A stretch of 64,000 bases of DNA from an aff. Roholtiella sp. LEGE 12411 (GTDB lineage Bacteria > Cyanobacteriota > Cyanobacteriia > Cyanobacteriales > Nostocaceae). The translations under genes were made by a program, and so were the position numbers. Shown here piece after piece: positions 31,102 through 40,583 of this stretch. Every line of letters starts with the position of its first letter. The first letter of the stretch is position 1. Below the pieces are notes generated by a model. The model was given only the letters and a program-made list of their open reading frames with translations, was not told where the DNA came from and did not search any database. The DNA lies in NCBI RefSeq assembly GCF_015206995.1, contig NZ_JADEXR010000009.1, positions 3 to 64,002 of the forward strand, given 5' to 3'.

Positions 31102-32814
31102 ATGACCGACTCCAAACCACGCGACGTACAAGTTTTACCAATTGCTACCAATACTAAGGTTCTCAGAGCACGTAGTTGGTCACGTCTACGGTTTGAAATT
31201 GAATACGCACTTGAAAGAGGTACCACCTCCAATTGTTATTTAATTGAAGCCGATCAAACTGCACTTATTGACCCACCGCCAGAAACCTTCACCGAAGTTT
31301 ATTTGGAGGCATTGCGACAAACTTTAGACTTGAAACGTTTGGATTATGTAATCCTGGGTCATTTTAATCCAAACCGAGTTGCAACACTCAAGGCAATTTT
31401 AGAGCTCGCACCCCAAGTAACTTTTGTTTGTTCTCTTCCTGGTGCAGGAAATTTGCGTGCTGCTTTCTTAGACCATGATTTGAAAGTCTTGGTGATGCGG
31501 GGGAAAGAGACTCTAGATTTAGGCAAGGGTCACGTTTTAAAATTCTTCCCCACTCCTAGTCCACGTTGGCCCGAAGGACTTTGCTCCTACGACCAGCAAA
31601 CCCAAATTCTCTACACAGATAAGCTATTTGCAACTCATCTCTGTGGGGATGAAGTGTTTGATGATAATTGGGAAGCACTTAAGGAAGACCAGCGTTACTA
31701 CTTTAACTGCCTGATGGCTCCTCAAGCTCCTCATGTGGAGGCAGCTTTGGAGAAAATATCTGATTTGCAGGTGAGAATGTATGGTGTAGGTCATGGCCCC
31801 TTGGTACGCACTGGCTTAATCGAACTTACCAAAGCTTATGGAGAATGGAGCCATTCTCACAACGATCGCGAGATCTCCGTCGCCCTACTCTACGCCTCAG
31901 CTTACGGAAATACGGCGACTTTAGCACAGGCGATCGCTTTGGGATTGACTAAAGGTGGAGTCGCAGTCAGATCAATCAACTGCGAATTTGCCACCCCTGA
32001 TGAAATCCGCATCAACCTAGAACAGTCGGATGGTTTTATCATCGGTTCTCCTACCATTGGTGGTCATGCACCAACTCCTATTCATACTGCTTTAGGTATT
32101 GTGCTATCGAGTAGTGACAACAGCAAACTTGCTGGGGTGTTTGGTTCCTACGGCTGGAGTGGCGAAGCCTTTGACTTAATTGAAGGTAAACTCCGCGATG
32201 CTGGATATCGCTTTGGTTTTGACACCCTGAAGGTCAAGTTTAAACCTGATGATGTCACTCTCAAATTCTGTGAAGAAATAGGTACAGATTTTGCCCAAAC
32301 CTTGAAAAAGGCTAAGAAAGTGCGTGTGCCACAACAAACAGCTACCCCAGTGGAACAGGCTGTTGGTCGGATTGTTGGTTCAGTTTGCGTAATTACAGCC
32401 AAGCAAGGAGAAGTATCTACTGGAATGCTAGGCGCTTGGGTTTCTCAAGCCACCTTTAACCCACCTGGTCTTACCATTGCTATTGCCAAAGAACGAGCGA
32501 TCGAATCCCTGATGTATCCAGGTGGTAAGTTTGCCCTGAACATCTTACCTGAAGGTAATCATCAAGACTACACGAAGCATTTTCGTAAATCTTTTGCACC
32601 AGGAGAAGACCGATTTGCAAATTTTAAAACAGGAGTTGCAGATAACGGTTGTACAGTCCTCAATGAGGCCTTAGCTTATCTGGAATGTTCAGTCAACCAA
32701 CGCCTAGAATGTGGCGATCACTGGGTTGTGTATGCAACTGTGGACGATGGTAAATTACTCAAGCCTGATGCCGTCACTGCCATCAACCATCGTAAAACAG
32801 GCACTCATTATTAA
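31102..32814 (+). CDS. flv1: Flavodiiron protein Flv1-type (non-canonical iron ligands)
   Basis: This 570-residue protein has the same three-domain layout as its neighbour. At the iron site the canonical H-x-E-x-D-H reads GHFNPNR (Glu to Asn89, Asp to Asn91, His to Arg92). His159 of the partner is Arg155 and Asp178 is Lys174, while VGHGPL keeps the last histidine. Such substitutions are the known mark of Flv1/Flv2-type subunits that act in heterodimers with Flv3/Flv4. The flavodoxin (about 255-400) and flavin-reductase (about 415-570) parts look intact. The 153-bp spacer to flv3 contains GTCAAGG repeats; a terminator follows. Confidence 0.9.
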   Translation: MTDSKPRDVQVLPIATNTKVLRARSWSRLRFEIEYALERGTTSNCYLIEADQTALIDPPPETFTEVYLEALRQTLDLKRLDYVILGHFNPNRVATLKAILELAPQVTFVCSLPGAGNLRAAFLDHDLKVLVMRGKETLDLGKGHVLKFFPTPSPRWPEGLCSYDQQTQILYTDKLFATHLCGDEVFDDNWEALKEDQRYYFNCLMAPQAPHVEAALEKISDLQVRMYGVGHGPLVRTGLIELTKAYGEWSHSHNDREISVALLYASAYGNTATLAQAIALGLTKGGVAVRSINCEFATPDEIRINLEQSDGFIIGSPTIGGHAPTPIHTALGIVLSSSDNSKLAGVFGSYGWSGEAFDLIEGKLRDAGYRFGFDTLKVKFKPDDVTLKFCEEIGTDFAQTLKKAKKVRVPQQTATPVEQAVGRIVGSVCVITAKQGEVSTGMLGAWVSQATFNPPGLTIAIAKERAIESLMYPGGKFALNILPEGNHQDYTKHFRKSFAPGEDRFANFKTGVADNGCTVLNEALAYLECSVNQRLECGDHWVVYATVDDGKLLKPDAVTAINHRKTGTHY

Positions 32815-32882
32815 ACTCAAAGGAGTCAAAGCGCAAAGCGCGAGATTAGGACAACTCCAATGCAGCAATCTATTTAGTATAT

Positions 32883-32922
32883 TCCACCCTTCACTCTGAT
32901 GTATGGGTGGATTTATTTTTTT
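32883..32922 (+). terminator. Terminator of the flv3-flv1 unit
   Basis: TCCACCC (32883-32889) and GGGTGGA (32905-32911) form the stem, followed by TTTATTTTTTT. It lies about 70 bp after the flv1 stop. Confidence 0.75.
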
Positions 32923-32983
32923 GGCAACAACAAAGTTTTGAAGTATTAGCCAGTTTTGCTGATCAGAGATGAGTTTTACAAAT

Positions 32984-33121
32984 AGGACTTACGCAACTGG
33001 CACGCAAGGCTTCTGGTATAAGAGTCAAGGGTCAAGGGTCAAGAATCAAGGTTTTTTGGACTTTTGACCTTTGACTCTGGACAACCTCTGGCGTTAAAAA
33101 TATGACACTTGCGTAAGTCCT
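32984..33121. mobile_element. MITE-like element, family B copy 2
   Basis: This copy has the same 13-bp terminal inverted repeats AGGACTTACGCAA and TTGCGTAAGTCCT as at 17162-17264, including the inner CTGGCA and TGACAC variants. The middle differs: it holds a nested hairpin of AGAGTCAAGGGTCAAGGGTCAA against TTGACCTTTGACTCT. A further TTGCGTAAGT follows at 33131. No coding capacity. Confidence 0.75.
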
Positions 33122-33360
33122 GACAAACTCTTGCGTAAGTGTAATTGTATTAGTTGATTTTTGATGACTTTACAGTATATTTACGTGATAATACTGAAAC
33201 TTTATACTGAGTTTATTAATTTTTTGACAAGACCAAAATATATTTAACAATAGGTTATGAAAACATTAAAACTCAGAATGAGCCAGTAATATCATCATTA
33301 AATAACCTTAAATGGCAATAAATAGATTGCTATATAACCATTGACAATAAGGAAACACTA

Positions 33361-34422
33361 TTGATCAGCAAAATAGAGGAAAAAGAATTTCAGTTTAAGC
33401 CACTTGGGATGTACTTAGTTGAAGCTGAACTAATTACCCAAAATGCATTAGACACAGCACTCACAGCACAAAAGTTGAATGGAAAGCAGTTGGGAGAAAT
33501 TTTGGCAATGCATGGTTTGGTTAAGCAGCAAACCATTGAGTATTTCATGGAGAACATTGTATTGCCAGAGCGACAAAAGATCCTGAAACAACTTTCTAGT
33601 TCAGATACCAGCGATAGCAAATATATACTTAGAGTCGAGCCAACAAATCCTATCAAGACAGAAGATGCGATCGCAGCATTGCAGTCATCGCATAAGTTAG
33701 AAATATACCTTTCTGCCAACAAAACCCTTAAATTCCTGCTTGGCGTGGTAATATGCCTAGCTCTTGTCAGTCTTTTGGCGAATTTCAATCTATACTATCT
33801 GCCTGAATTCGATGGGAGGAATAGCTTTAGATATACATTCGACCTTAACACCGAAGGAAATATTCCTTCACTGTATTCTACGGCAGCCTTACTATTTTGT
33901 TCTATTCTGCTGGTGATTATCGCCCAAGCTCAGAAGTTAGCTAGGAATAGCAATTTTTGGTCATGGAGAGGATTATCAATAGTCTTTGCTGGTTTGTCCT
34001 TAGACGAATTCATCGGCCTTCATGAAAAACTCATCAAGCCAGTGCGAAATACATTTAATACCAGTGGGTTGCTTTATTACGCTTGGGTGATTCCTGGTGC
34101 TATCTTCGTTCTTATATTTTTATTGGTGTTTGCGCGATTTCTCGCTACTCTTCCTGCAAAAACACGACAATTATTTTTCATTGCTGGGACAATTTATGTA
34201 GCAGGTGCAATTGGTACTGAACTAGTGGGTGGATATTATGCAGATTACTACACAGAAAATGATATGATTTACAATATCATAACGACTGTGAAAGAAGTAC
34301 TAGAGATGCTAGGCATCATTGTATTTATCTACTCGCTGTTATCATACATGAGTTGCTATATAAAACGTGTAGATATAAGAGTCGACATTCTTAATATTAA
34401 GAAGAAACGCCGAAGCTCTTGA
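33361..34422 (+). CDS. Membrane protein with GspE-N-like cytoplasmic domain
   Basis: This 353-residue protein starts at TTG; AAGGA eight bases upstream supports it, with an ATG at residue 17 as the alternative. Residues about 14-75 resemble the N-terminal domain of type II secretion/type IV pilus ATPases (GMYLVEAELITQNALDTALTAQK, LGEILAMHGLVKQQTIEYFMENI). The rest is a membrane domain with about six helices (from about residue 122), including GLSLDEFIGLHEKL, an acidic-histidine motif at the end of a helix seen in a family of uncharacterised membrane proteins. The ATPase itself is absent. Function is unknown. The gene stands alone. Confidence 0.6.
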   Translation: MISKIEEKEFQFKPLGMYLVEAELITQNALDTALTAQKLNGKQLGEILAMHGLVKQQTIEYFMENIVLPERQKILKQLSSSDTSDSKYILRVEPTNPIKTEDAIAALQSSHKLEIYLSANKTLKFLLGVVICLALVSLLANFNLYYLPEFDGRNSFRYTFDLNTEGNIPSLYSTAALLFCSILLVIIAQAQKLARNSNFWSWRGLSIVFAGLSLDEFIGLHEKLIKPVRNTFNTSGLLYYAWVIPGAIFVLIFLLVFARFLATLPAKTRQLFFIAGTIYVAGAIGTELVGGYYADYYTENDMIYNIITTVKEVLEMLGIIVFIYSLLSYMSCYIKRVDIRVDILNIKKKRRSS

Positions 34423-34713
34423 GGGTATCTACGTCACGCTAACTTAGCTTGCTTCAAGGGTACGCCTGGGGTGAATAAGCCTCACGAGTTTTACCCAAAG
34501 GGCTTCCTCCGTTGGAGCAAGCGACATGGTTCTGAATAAGGCGACTAGCGAAAGGTTTTCCCGACTTTAGTAAAATTCAAAATTTTCCGCAATTGCCACA
34601 AGGACAATGATAAAACTGCGGTGTAATCTTTAACTATAAAAACAGTATCTGGCAATTATTAATACATAAATGCCAATTACTACCACAACGCTTTTATAGT
34701 ATTTATTGTTCTT
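34423..34713. other. Intergenic region with interspersed repeat fragment
   Basis: About 290 bp after the GspE-N-like gene. It contains GCTTCCTCCGTTGGAGCAAGCG (34502-34523), similar to interspersed sequence also found inside the large kinase gene (63142-63160, TCCCTCCGTTGG). No gene was recognised. Confidence 0.4.
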
Positions 34714-34893
34714 ATGGCTCCAAAACACACAAAAATTAAATTTCCTCTTTGGCAGTATCTTAACCAGCCCTTATTTAGTCATGATACTAAATTGATATTG
34801 AATCCTCATCGCTTCGCATCTATGTGGCGACTTCAACTACTAGAACGCTGCTGGTTTAAAGAATGTGACGCTAAAGGGCCTCAACAGCATTAG
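34714..34893 (+). CDS. Possible small protein of 59 residues
   Basis: A clean ATG-to-TAG frame encodes 59 residues, starting MAPKHTKIKFPLWQYLNQPL, with a basic, aromatic-rich composition (several Trp, His, Cys) and cyanobacterium-like codon use. No membrane helix. No strong ribosome site precedes it. It lies in a 495-bp gap before the convergent symporter gene, 25 bp from that gene's stop. It could be a real small protein or a chance frame. Confidence 0.4.
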   Translation: MAPKHTKIKFPLWQYLNQPLFSHDTKLILNPHRFASMWRLQLLERCWFKECDAKGPQQH

Positions 34894-34917
34894 ATACTTG
34901 AAAACTGCTGCACTGAA

Positions 34918-36222
34918 CTAAATGGTAAATTCCGCCTCGTCCACAGAACGTGGCTTTTTGCCATCAAGTAAAGCACTAACAGTCATATCTCCCATTACAT
35001 TAATTGCAGTGCGGCAGCGATCTAAAAACCAGTCTACAGTTACAAGCAAAGCGATATACTGCGTAGGTAAGCCAACAGAAGTAAACACCAGTGTCATTGT
35101 TACTAGTCCAGCGTTGGGAATATTCGCCGCACCTACCGATGCAAAAATTGATGTAAGAACGACAATTAACTGTTGTCCCAAACTCAGATGTTGCCCAATT
35201 AGCTGGGAAATATATAACGCAGACATCGCTTCATAGAGGGCAGTGCCATCATTGTTGAAATTTGCTCCCACTAACGCCCCCAAGGCAGCAGAAGATTCCC
35301 TTAAACCGATTTTTGTTTGCAGAGCCTCAAACGTTATCGGCATTGCAGCAGCAGAGGAAGAAGTCGAGAAAGCTGTCAAAAACGCATCAGAACCGCCACT
35401 TAGAAATTTTAGTGGGTGTACCCAAGATCCCAATTTTACTCTGGTGAGGTAGTAGCAAGCTTGCAATACCAGCGCTACCAGCACCGCCACGATGAACCCA
35501 GCCAAAGATTGAAAAGGGGCAAAGCCTTCTTTAGCTACTGTTTTAGCGACAATTCCAAACACTGCGAAAGGTACTAAGGCAATTACCCAGTTGAGAACGC
35601 CGATTACCGTCTCAAACAAAATCCCGATCACATTCTCAATTGACTGGTATCCGTTTTTTGCTTGGGCTATTTGTTCGGATTTTAATCCTCGCAGGACGAT
35701 ACCAAAGCTCAAAGCAATAACAATCAGTTGGATGACATTATTATCAACCAGAGGCTTAAGGACAGCTTCCGGTACAGCATCTCTGAGTAATCCCCAAGGG
35801 TCAAGACTTTGAGCAGCTATGTCCGTAGTTTTTGAGGTAGCTACACTGCCCCAAGTCCCTGGACGCAGAACGTTCGCCACTAAAAGTCCTATGAAGATAG
35901 CTACGGTTGTGTTTGTTAAAAGTAACCCTACTAGCCGTCGTCCGGCTGTACCAGGAATATTTGTAGTCATTAAAGTATGCAGTACCGCTACCAGAATTAG
36001 CGGTGTAGCCAAGGCACGGAGAGCCTTTAGCACCAATTCAGCAGGAATTGCTAAGTTGTTAATTAATGTGGCGTTGGTTGGATTGGGATTCCCTGCACCA
36101 AGTGCAATTCCGAGACTGACAGCAGCTACTAAGGCGATAAGAATTTGTAGTGTCAGAGGGATACGCTGCCACCAAGGGCGGACTTTGGTTTCAGGCGGAT
36201 TAGTGCTCTGTGTTTGGCTCAT
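34918..36222 (-). CDS. Sodium/proton:dicarboxylate (DAACS family) symporter
   Basis: This 434-residue transporter of the dicarboxylate/amino acid:cation symporter family (GltP/DctA/SstT relatives) has eight membrane helices plus re-entrant hairpins. The serine-rich first hairpin is visible as AFSTSSSAAAMPITFEAL. The substrate/Na+ site helix is ANFNNDGTALYEAMSALYISQLIG (an NxDGT variant of the NMDGT motif), and the second hairpin is SVGAANIPNAGLVTMTLVF. Substrates are probably glutamate, aspartate or C4-dicarboxylates; the exact one is not deducible. The gene is monocistronic. Confidence 0.88.
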   Translation of the reverse strand: MSQTQSTNPPETKVRPWWQRIPLTLQILIALVAAVSLGIALGAGNPNPTNATLINNLAIPAELVLKALRALATPLILVAVLHTLMTTNIPGTAGRRLVGLLLTNTTVAIFIGLLVANVLRPGTWGSVATSKTTDIAAQSLDPWGLLRDAVPEAVLKPLVDNNVIQLIVIALSFGIVLRGLKSEQIAQAKNGYQSIENVIGILFETVIGVLNWVIALVPFAVFGIVAKTVAKEGFAPFQSLAGFIVAVLVALVLQACYYLTRVKLGSWVHPLKFLSGGSDAFLTAFSTSSSAAAMPITFEALQTKIGLRESSAALGALVGANFNNDGTALYEAMSALYISQLIGQHLSLGQQLIVVLTSIFASVGAANIPNAGLVTMTLVFTSVGLPTQYIALLVTVDWFLDRCRTAINVMGDMTVSALLDGKKPRSVDEAEFTI

Positions 36223-36332
36223 TATCTAGATGCTAGTGAACTGATGTAACTATTAAAACTTCACTTTCGGAAGTGAAAATTTCGTAAACGAGTTAATCTA
36301 AGATCCCGTTGCTTTACTTTCATCCTGCTCGA

Positions 36333-36356
36333 AGGAGTGTGTATGGGGATACTCCT
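36333..36356 (+). promoter_or_regulatory. Small hairpin in the dnaE leader
   Basis: AGGAGTGT and ATACTCCT pair (one G-U) around an eight-base loop, ending 33 bp before the preferred dnaE start at 36390. Function is unknown; listed because it is close to the start. Confidence 0.3.
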
Positions 36357-36389
36357 AGAGAAATTATTGGCTTGTAGTTGGAGACATAT

Positions 36390-39020
36390 ATGTCCTTTGT
36401 CCCTTTACATATTCACAGTGACTACAGTCTGCTCGATGGGGCAAGTCAGCTACCAGAGTTAGTGGAGCGAGCGATCGCACTGGGAATGAAAGCGATCGCT
36501 CTTACCGATCATGGTGTGATGTACGGGGCGATCGAACTGATCAAAATCTGCCGTAGTCAAAATGTTAAGCCAATTATTGGCAACGAAATGTATATAATTA
36601 ACGGCGATATTGAAAAACAAGAACGCCGTCCTAAATATCATCAAGTCGTTTTAGCTAAAAATACAAAAGGGTACAAAAATTTAGTCAAATTAACCACAAT
36701 TTCTCACCTCAAGGGTGTCCAGGGTAAAGGAATTTTTTCTCGTCCTTGTGTTAATAAAGAATTACTAAAAGAATATCATGAAGGCTTGATTGTCACCAGT
36801 GCTTGTTTAGGTGGAGAAGTTCCCCAAGCAATTCTTAGTGGTAGACCGGACGCAGCTCGGAAAGTTGCCCAATGGTACAAAGATGTATTTGGTGATGATT
36901 ATTATCTAGAAATTCAAGATCACGGCTCTCAAGAAGACCGGATTGTTAACGTTGAAATTGTTAAAATTGCCCGGGAACTTAATATTAAAATTATTGCTAC
37001 CAATGACTCGCATTTTATTTCTTGTTTTGACGTTGAAGCACATGATGCTTTGCTATGTATTCAAACTGGCAAGCTAATTGTTGAAGATAAACGGATGCGT
37101 TATAGCGGTACAGAGTATCTCAAATCTGGTGAAGAGATGCAGCAGCTATTTCGTGACCATTTGCCGGATGATGTCATTGCCGAAGCAGTAGCCACTACTG
37201 AAGAAGTTGCCGATAAAGTCGAGCCTTACCAAATTATGGGTGAGCCTCAAATTCCTACGCCCCCGATTCCTTCTGGTCATACTGCTGATACTTACGCAGA
37301 AGAAGTTGCTTGGCAAGGACTTTTAGAACGGTTAAATCGTAAATCCCGCACCGAAGTCGATTCCATCTATAGAGAAAGATTGGAATACGAACTGAAAATG
37401 ATTCAACAGATGGGTTTCTCTAAATACTTTTTAGTGGTGTGGGATTACATCAAATTTGCTAGAGATAATAATATTCCCGTCGGCCCGGGTCGGGGTTCGG
37501 CGGCTGGTTCGTTAGTTGCATACTCGATGCGAATCACTAACATTGACCCTGTGCATCATGGACTACTGTTCGAGCGCTTTTTGAACCCAGAACGCAAATC
37601 CATGCCTGATATTGATACGGATTTCTGTATTGAACAACGGGATAAAGTTATTGACTATGTAACTGAAAAATACGGTGCAGATAGAGTTGCTCAAATTATT
37701 ACCTTTAACCGCCTAACTTCTAAAGCTGTCTTGAAAGATGTTGCCAGAGTATTGAATATTCCCTATGGCGAAGCCGACAAAATGGCGAAATTAATTCCTG
37801 TGGTGCGGGGTAAACCAACTAAACTTAAGGTGATGATTTCTAATCAAACCCCAGAACCAGAGTTTAAAGAAAAATATGATCATGATCCGAAAGTTCGCCA
37901 TTGGCTTGATATGGCAATGCGAATTGAAGGAACTAACAAAACTTTTGGTGTTCATGCAGCAGGTGTAGTGATTTCTGCCGACCCACTTGATGAAATTGTA
38001 CCGCTCCAGCGAAATAATGACGGTTCTGTGATTACCCAGTATTTCATGGAAGACCTAGAATCAATGGGTTTGTTAAAAATGGATTTTCTGGGTTTGCGTA
38101 ACTTAACGCTGATTCAAAAGACTATTGATTTAATTCAAGAAACTAGAGGATATTCTGTTGACCCTGATGAAATTACTCATCAGGAAAGAAAAGCACAAAA
38201 GATATTAGCTAAAGGGGAACATAGTACCCTACCAAAAGATGTACAGCAAACTTATGCACTATTAGAAGCAGGTGAATTAGAAGGAATATTTCAATTAGAA
38301 TCTTCAGGAATGCGTCAAATAGTGCGGGATTTGAAACCTTCTAATATAGAAGATATTTCTTCCATTTTGGCACTTTATCGACCAGGCCCATTAGATGCGG
38401 GACTAATTCCTAAGTTTATTAACCGCAAACATGGTCGAGAAAATATCGATTATCAACACACTATTCTGGAACCAATACTAGATGAAACGTATGGAATTAT
38501 GGTCTATCAAGAGCAAATCATGAAAATTGCTCAAGATATGGCCGGATATTCCCTAGGACAAGCTGACTTGTTGCGCCGGGCGATGGGTAAGAAGAAAGTT
38601 TCTGAGATGCAAAAGCAGCGAGAAAAATTTGTAGATGGCGCGGCGAAAAATGGCGTGCAGAAAAAAGTTGCAGATGAATTATTTGAGCAAATGTTGAAGT
38701 TTGCTGAATATTGCTTGAGCTATGACACGGAAGTATTAACTGTAGAATATGGTTTTATTCCCATTGGCAGGATTGTAGAAAAAGGCATTGAATGCACAGT
38801 ATACAGTGTTGATAGTAATGGGAATGTTTACACACAACCTGTAGCACAGTGGCATAATCGCGGACAACAAGAAGTCTTCGAGTATTGCTTGGAAGATGGT
38901 TCAGTGATTCGGGCAACCAAAGACCATAAATTCATGACTGTTAGTGGTGAAATGTTGCCGATAGATGAAATATTTGAACGGGAATTAGATTTGTTGCAAG
39001 TTCAGGGGTTACTGGAATAA
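36390..39020 (+). CDS. dnaE: DNA polymerase III alpha subunit, N-terminal part with split-intein N fragment
   Basis: This is the N-terminal half of the replicative polymerase. The frame opens at 36378, but the ATG at 36390 ([20 protein letters not shown]) is the usual start. It carries the PHP domain ([16 protein letters not shown]), the palm with [14 protein letters not shown] and catalytic MPDIDTDF, and runs to KFAEY. The next residue, Cys (codon 38712-38714), begins the split DnaE intein N fragment, 102 residues with [14 protein letters not shown] and the TKDHKF block B. The C intein and remaining DnaE must be encoded elsewhere, and protein trans-splicing joins them. The short length is therefore normal for cyanobacteria and not a truncation. 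Confidence 0.97.
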   Translation: MSFVPLHIHSDYSLLDGASQLPELVERAIALGMKAIALTDHGVMYGAIELIKICRSQNVKPIIGNEMYIINGDIEKQERRPKYHQVVLAKNTKGYKNLVKLTTISHLKGVQGKGIFSRPCVNKELLKEYHEGLIVTSACLGGEVPQAILSGRPDAARKVAQWYKDVFGDDYYLEIQDHGSQEDRIVNVEIVKIARELNIKIIATNDSHFISCFDVEAHDALLCIQTGKLIVEDKRMRYSGTEYLKSGEEMQQLFRDHLPDDVIAEAVATTEEVADKVEPYQIMGEPQIPTPPIPSGHTADTYAEEVAWQGLLERLNRKSRTEVDSIYRERLEYELKMIQQMGFSKYFLVVWDYIKFARDNNIPVGPGRGSAAGSLVAYSMRITNIDPVHHGLLFERFLNPERKSMPDIDTDFCIEQRDKVIDYVTEKYGADRVAQIITFNRLTSKAVLKDVARVLNIPYGEADKMAKLIPVVRGKPTKLKVMISNQTPEPEFKEKYDHDPKVRHWLDMAMRIEGTNKTFGVHAAGVVISADPLDEIVPLQRNNDGSVITQYFMEDLESMGLLKMDFLGLRNLTLIQKTIDLIQETRGYSVDPDEITHQERKAQKILAKGEHSTLPKDVQQTYALLEAGELEGIFQLESSGMRQIVRDLKPSNIEDISSILALYRPGPLDAGLIPKFINRKHGRENIDYQHTILEPILDETYGIMVYQEQIMKIAQDMAGYSLGQADLLRRAMGKKKVSEMQKQREKFVDGAAKNGVQKKVADELFEQMLKFAEYCLSYDTEVLTVEYGFIPIGRIVEKGIECTVYSVDSNGNVYTQPVAQWHNRGQQEVFEYCLEDGSVIRATKDHKFMTVSGEMLPIDEIFERELDLLQVQGLLE
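38712..39017 (+). other. Split DnaE intein, N-terminal fragment (IntN)
   Basis: 102 codons from the catalytic Cys1 ([10 protein letters not shown]) to the end of the reading frame. Block A is CLSYDTEV, and block B has TKDHKFM with the conserved Thr and His. It is very close to the well-known Nostoc punctiforme DnaE IntN. The upstream extein residues are AEY, as in other cyanobacteria. Confidence 0.96.
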
Positions 39021-39023
39021 GCT

Positions 39024-39623
39024 TCAAGCTTGCCGCAGAGTGTCTCGATAAGCTTTGACAGCTTGAGTTTGGCTAGGCAATTTCACATACTGAGCTAAAA
39101 CAGATAAATCTAATTTTGGCAGGAATTCACTGCGGCTAATTAACTCATAGCCTTCTTGACGCAAGCGATATACGGTAAATTGATTATTTCGCCAAAACCA
39201 AACTTCTGGTACTTTTAATCCCTGATAGACAGATAGTTTATCAATGCCACCACTAGAGAGAACAACTTCTATGGCAATATCGGGAACTTCTTTTAACTGA
39301 GCAAAACAATAGCATTCATCCGGTTCTAAACCCCTGGCTTTGGCTTGTTTGCGAAAAGTAGTGGAACCGTAACCAGTCAAGTCAATATCCATCTCTAAAG
39401 CATAAATTTCAATTAAACGAGCAATAGCTTTTTTGTCTACTTCATGTTCTGGCGATGGACTCATGATTTCGAGGGTTCCTTCAAGATAAGTCATCCGCAA
39501 ACCTGGGACATCATCTAAAGTAGTTCGCACGGTTTCGTATTGTTGCCAACTGACATTATTCAGTATCAGGCGCTGTTCCCCAGCGCTTTGACTGTTTGGT
39601 TGCTGTACAAGATTGCTTATCAT
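39024..39623 (-). CDS. Uma2-family (DUF820) PD-(D/E)XK nuclease-like protein
   Basis: This 199-residue protein of the Uma2 family is hugely expanded in cyanobacteria. Visible marks are MTYLEGTLEIMSPSPEHE, LEPDECYCF, then the nuclease-fold core PDIAIEVVLSSGGIDKLSVYQ and VPEVWFWRNNQFTVYRL. The core aspartate and E-x-x..K are present, so catalysis is possible, but biological roles of these proteins are not established. It is convergent with dnaE, the stops only three bases apart. Confidence 0.85.
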   Translation of the reverse strand: MISNLVQQPNSQSAGEQRLILNNVSWQQYETVRTTLDDVPGLRMTYLEGTLEIMSPSPEHEVDKKAIARLIEIYALEMDIDLTGYGSTTFRKQAKARGLEPDECYCFAQLKEVPDIAIEVVLSSGGIDKLSVYQGLKVPEVWFWRNNQFTVYRLRQEGYELISRSEFLPKLDLSVLAQYVKLPSQTQAVKAYRDTLRQA

Positions 39624-39818
39624 AGCTGTAACCCATTTGCGTAGAGATGTTGGCAGGGGATAATTCTATTTTCTCGTGCTTACGCTTAAAATATTCCACT
39701 TCAAATAACATTTGAATACTCGTTCACGAGGCTCAAAGACTCAATAAAACGATACTATTCCTCCCATCAATAATCCCAGTATGATGGCTAGGAGATATTA
39801 ATTTCTCAAGAGTTCTGT

Positions 39819-40583
39819 ATGAGTAAACTTTTCTATTGGTCTGAACAACTACTTCAGTATCTACGTATTTGGCTAGGAATAGGTCTATTGTGTTTAGTTT
39901 TAAGCTGGTCATTTTCTGCACAAGCCGCTAGCCGTATCACTCCCCAACTGGAGGAGCAGGTGTTACAAATTCTTCGGGAACATCCAGATGTACTTATTGA
40001 ATCTGTTCAAGCATACCAGCGACAACAGCAACAAAAAATAAAGCAAGTACAGCAAGCATTTTTACAGGATTTAAAAACAAATCCCCAAGCAGTGATTGGT
40101 GAGTCTCCCACTACGGGATCGGCTCAATCAAAAACTGTACTGATAGAATTCTCAGACTTTCAATGTCCCTACTGTGCTGAGGCGAATAAAACTCTGAAAC
40201 AGTTGTTAGCACATCAGGACAATGTAAAATTAATTTACAAGAATTTGCCTTTGACTGCAATTCATAGTAACTCATTGCCAGCAGCAACAGCAGCTTGGGC
40301 AGCAAATCAGCAGGGTAAATTTTGGGAATATCATGATGCATTGTTTACTAATCAAAAGCAACTAGGTGAGGCGTTGTATTTGGATATTGCCAAAAATCTG
40401 GATCTAGATTTAGCGAAATTTCAACGCGATCGCATTCTTGCTGCTCCCGCGATTGGAAAAGATATCCAGCTAGCTGAGAAATTAGGAGTTTCTGGCACAC
40501 CTTTCTTTATAATGAATAGTCCTGCGTTCTCAGGGGTGGTACAGCTATCAGATATTGAGAGCATATTAGCTAATGCTAAGTAG
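39819..40583 (+). CDS. DsbA-like thiol-disulfide oxidoreductase, exported
   Basis: This 254-residue protein has a signal peptide or membrane anchor (hydrophobic residues 17-35, likely cleavage after SAQA). A helical spacer of about 65 residues precedes a thioredoxin-fold DsbA/DSBA-like domain: FSDFQCPYCAEANKTL with the redox pair Cys116-Cys119, and the cis-proline loop GVSGTPFFIM. It probably introduces or shuffles disulfides in the periplasm or thylakoid lumen. The closest architecture is the BdbD/DsbA-like group with N-terminal helical extension. Monocistronic. Confidence 0.88.
   Translation: MSKLFYWSEQLLQYLRIWLGIGLLCLVLSWSFSAQAASRITPQLEEQVLQILREHPDVLIESVQAYQRQQQQKIKQVQQAFLQDLKTNPQAVIGESPTTGSAQSKTVLIEFSDFQCPYCAEANKTLKQLLAHQDNVKLIYKNLPLTAIHSNSLPAATAAWAANQQGKFWEYHDALFTNQKQLGEALYLDIAKNLDLDLAKFQRDRILAAPAIGKDIQLAEKLGVSGTPFFIMNSPAFSGVVQLSDIESILANAK

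Noticed and set aside
31102-32814. flv1 as a decaying pseudogene because of lost iron ligands
   Set aside because: The rest of the protein is intact and full length, and loss of these ligands is a known, conserved trait of Flv1/Flv2-type subunits.
35819-36229. 136-residue plus-strand frame antisense to the symporter
   Set aside because: It is a shadow of a well-supported transporter gene and has no features of its own.
36390-39020. dnaE truncated by a frameshift or premature stop
   Set aside because: The frame ends exactly as the N half of the natural cyanobacterial split DnaE intein, with Cys1 and block B present.
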